NCBI GenBank assembly: GCA_035561135.1
Contig: DATMYA010000008.1
Location: 496,001-560,000, forward strand
Origin: Clostridia bacterium
Lineage (GTDB): Bacteria > Acidobacteriota > Terriglobia > Terriglobales > Acidobacteriaceae
Length of the DNA: 64,000 nucleotides
Direction of reading: 5' to 3'
Position 1 is the first letter of the stretch, and each line of letters opens with the position of its first letter. This document shows positions 63,055 to 64,000 of the stretch, piece by piece. A model generated the notes under the pieces. The model was not told the DNA's origin, did not search any database, and was given only the letters and a program-made list of their open reading frames with translations. Position numbers and translations under genes: made by a program.

Positions 63055-64000
63055 CTAGTTTCCGGTAAGAACGCGCATCGGAAGCCAAGTGCCGGGAGTT
63101 CCTCCCGCAACGCAGTACCAGCCGATCACGAGATACTTGCCGCCAGCCGTCCCCTGCTCCGTTGCAGCCGTGTTGTAAACCACGTCCCCAACCGCCCAGG
63201 TAAACGTCGTCGGGGCAGCCGTACCCTCACGCACTTTCTTCTTACGGAACGTTCCCATCTCCGCCCATTGCGACGTGGAGACCGGATTCGAGCATCCACC
63301 GCTCTGCAGACATATCCATCCGGTCGCACCGTACGCTAACGAGCTCGTATTTACGTCGGGGGCGCGGCTCAGAACCCGCGAGTATTGCGGCCATGTACTG
63401 CTCGCTGGCAGCGTCGGAACCGAATAGAGGTTGGCGGAATCGGCGTTGAGCGCCGACAGGCTGGTTCCGTTGAACTGCAGCACGTCTGTCTTGTAGGCAT
63501 TCTCCACGCTCGTTCCGCCCATCGCTTTCATCCCGCCGGAAACAAAAGGCGCACCCGCGTTCGAGAACTGCTCTATGCCATAGCAGTTCGCCGAAACTCC
63601 AGCCGCACGCGTGAACCCTGAATCGGCAATCATCAGCGTGCCGCTTCCACTGTTGCTGCTTACGCAGTCGATCATGCCCAGCCGTCCGTACTGGTACCAC
63701 ATATTGCCGATGAAACGATTGCCGTTGCTGCCCGATCCCGAAAGCGTGACGTTGTAATCGCCGCAGTTCGCGCCGCTACACAGGCCAAAGCCGTTGTTCT
63801 CCACGACTCCCTGCGAGTTGTCCAGGAAGAGCTGACGGTATGCGTTACCAGATTCCGTGCTCTTGTCCTCGAACCGGTTCCACGCAAAAGTGAAGCGCGA
63901 CTCGTAGCCGAGTTTCACCGCCCCAACCGTCGTAGCCCCGTGATAGTTGCTCACGAAGTGCTCAAAATCATTCTGCGAATAGACATTCCAGTTCGCGCCG
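63055..64000 (-). CDS. Beta-helix-like exported or tail-spike protein (partial)
   Basis: Open to the right edge. At least 314 residues with the repeat-rich strand/turn pattern of right-handed beta-helix proteins (GNRFIGNMWYQYGRLGMIDC, then GTLMIADSGFTRAAG and LFLDNSQGVVENNGFGLCSG). The C terminus after about residue 190 is a different, Gly/Trp-rich module (ATGWICLQSGGCSNP, VVYNTAATEQGTAGGKY), perhaps a sugar-binding piece. It could be a tail spike or a host surface protein; the missing 5' part hides any signal peptide. Confidence 0.5.
   Translation of the reverse strand, partial: GANWNVYSQNDFEHFVSNYHGATTVGAVKLGYESRFTFAWNRFEDKSTESGNAYRQLFLDNSQGVVENNGFGLCSGANCGDYNVTLSGSGSNGNRFIGNMWYQYGRLGMIDCVSSNSGSGTLMIADSGFTRAAGVSANCYGIEQFSNAGAPFVSGGMKAMGGTSVENAYKTDVLQFNGTSLSALNADSANLYSVPTLPASSTWPQYSRVLSRAPDVNTSSLAYGATGWICLQSGGCSNPVSTSQWAEMGTFRKKKVREGTAAPTTFTWAVGDVVYNTAATEQGTAGGKYLVIGWYCVAGGTPGTWLPMRVLTGN

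Noticed and set aside
1..64000. tRNA or rRNA genes
   Set aside because: Intergenic gaps were scanned by eye for T-loop and rRNA-like blocks and none was convincing; tRNAscan-SE would decide.

Overview
The window reads as a chromosomal segment of a GC-rich soil-type bacterium, most likely an acidobacterium (Acidobacteriota, Terriglobia-like). Grounds: the DUF3999/DUF2339 membrane pair, an RpoZ-like omega subunit with the 'KATRKFHKPNTRIQDTTNDV' block, RNase J rather than RNase E as the visible RNA-decay nuclease, an HrcA/CIRCE-controlled grpE-dnaJ operon, a tetraether-synthase-like radical SAM protein, and intergenic gaps filled with the short palindromic repeats that acidobacterial genomes carry. 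This placement is inference; no rRNA or tRNA gene was seen.

Layout. (1) 1-6.6 kb: lysine/diaminopimelate genes asd (3' end only), lysC, dapB, dapA and dapD on the plus strand, with a glycosyltransferase + PIG-L deacetylase pair on the minus strand between dapA and dapD. (2) 6.6-20.9 kb: dicarboxylate symporter, EcsC-like protein, RNase J, alpha/beta hydrolase, threonine dehydratase, a secreted SH3 protein, uppP, ftsK, then DUF3999 and DUF2339. (3) 21-25.7 kb, minus: FecR-like surface protein, rho, rpoZ-like, a 549-base gap with possible RNA structure, comM. (4) 25.9-31.4 kb: Tat-exported multicopper oxidase, HAD phosphatase, thiolase, CPBP protease, and a 19-residue Lys/Ala peptide with its own promoter and terminator. 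(5) 31.5-38.5 kb, minus: rsmE, dnaJ (non-ATG start), grpE, hrcA with a CIRCE operator, mrp, and the Tes-like radical SAM enzyme. (6) 38.8-47.6 kb: DUF4139 protein, DinB, then a 2-oxoacid dehydrogenase cluster (E1 alpha, secreted unknown, Phd-like mini-antitoxin, E1 beta, cytochrome c, E2).

(7) 47.7-64 kb, minus: a phage-derived cluster. In transcription order it holds a beta-helix protein (cut by the window edge), terminase, a HipA-like kinase + DUF3037 pair, portal, protease-like protein, scaffold-like protein, major capsid, connector proteins, tail-tube-like protein, a large hub-like tail protein, a holin-like protein, an endolysin and a small unknown. No integrase, repressor, replication gene or tape-measure gene is visible. 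Most gaps between the virion genes hold chromosomal-type repeats, including two 119-bp elements with terminal inverted repeats and a seven-copy array built on a 187-bp duplication. This suggests an old, partly domesticated or decaying phage, or a gene-transfer-agent-like cluster, rather than an active prophage.

The strongest candidates for something new are the HipA-like/DUF3037 pair embedded in the packaging module, the Tes-like enzyme beside an Fe-S carrier gene, the 19-residue peptide gene, and the translationally coupled secreted protein/mini-antitoxin pair splitting E1 alpha from E1 beta.
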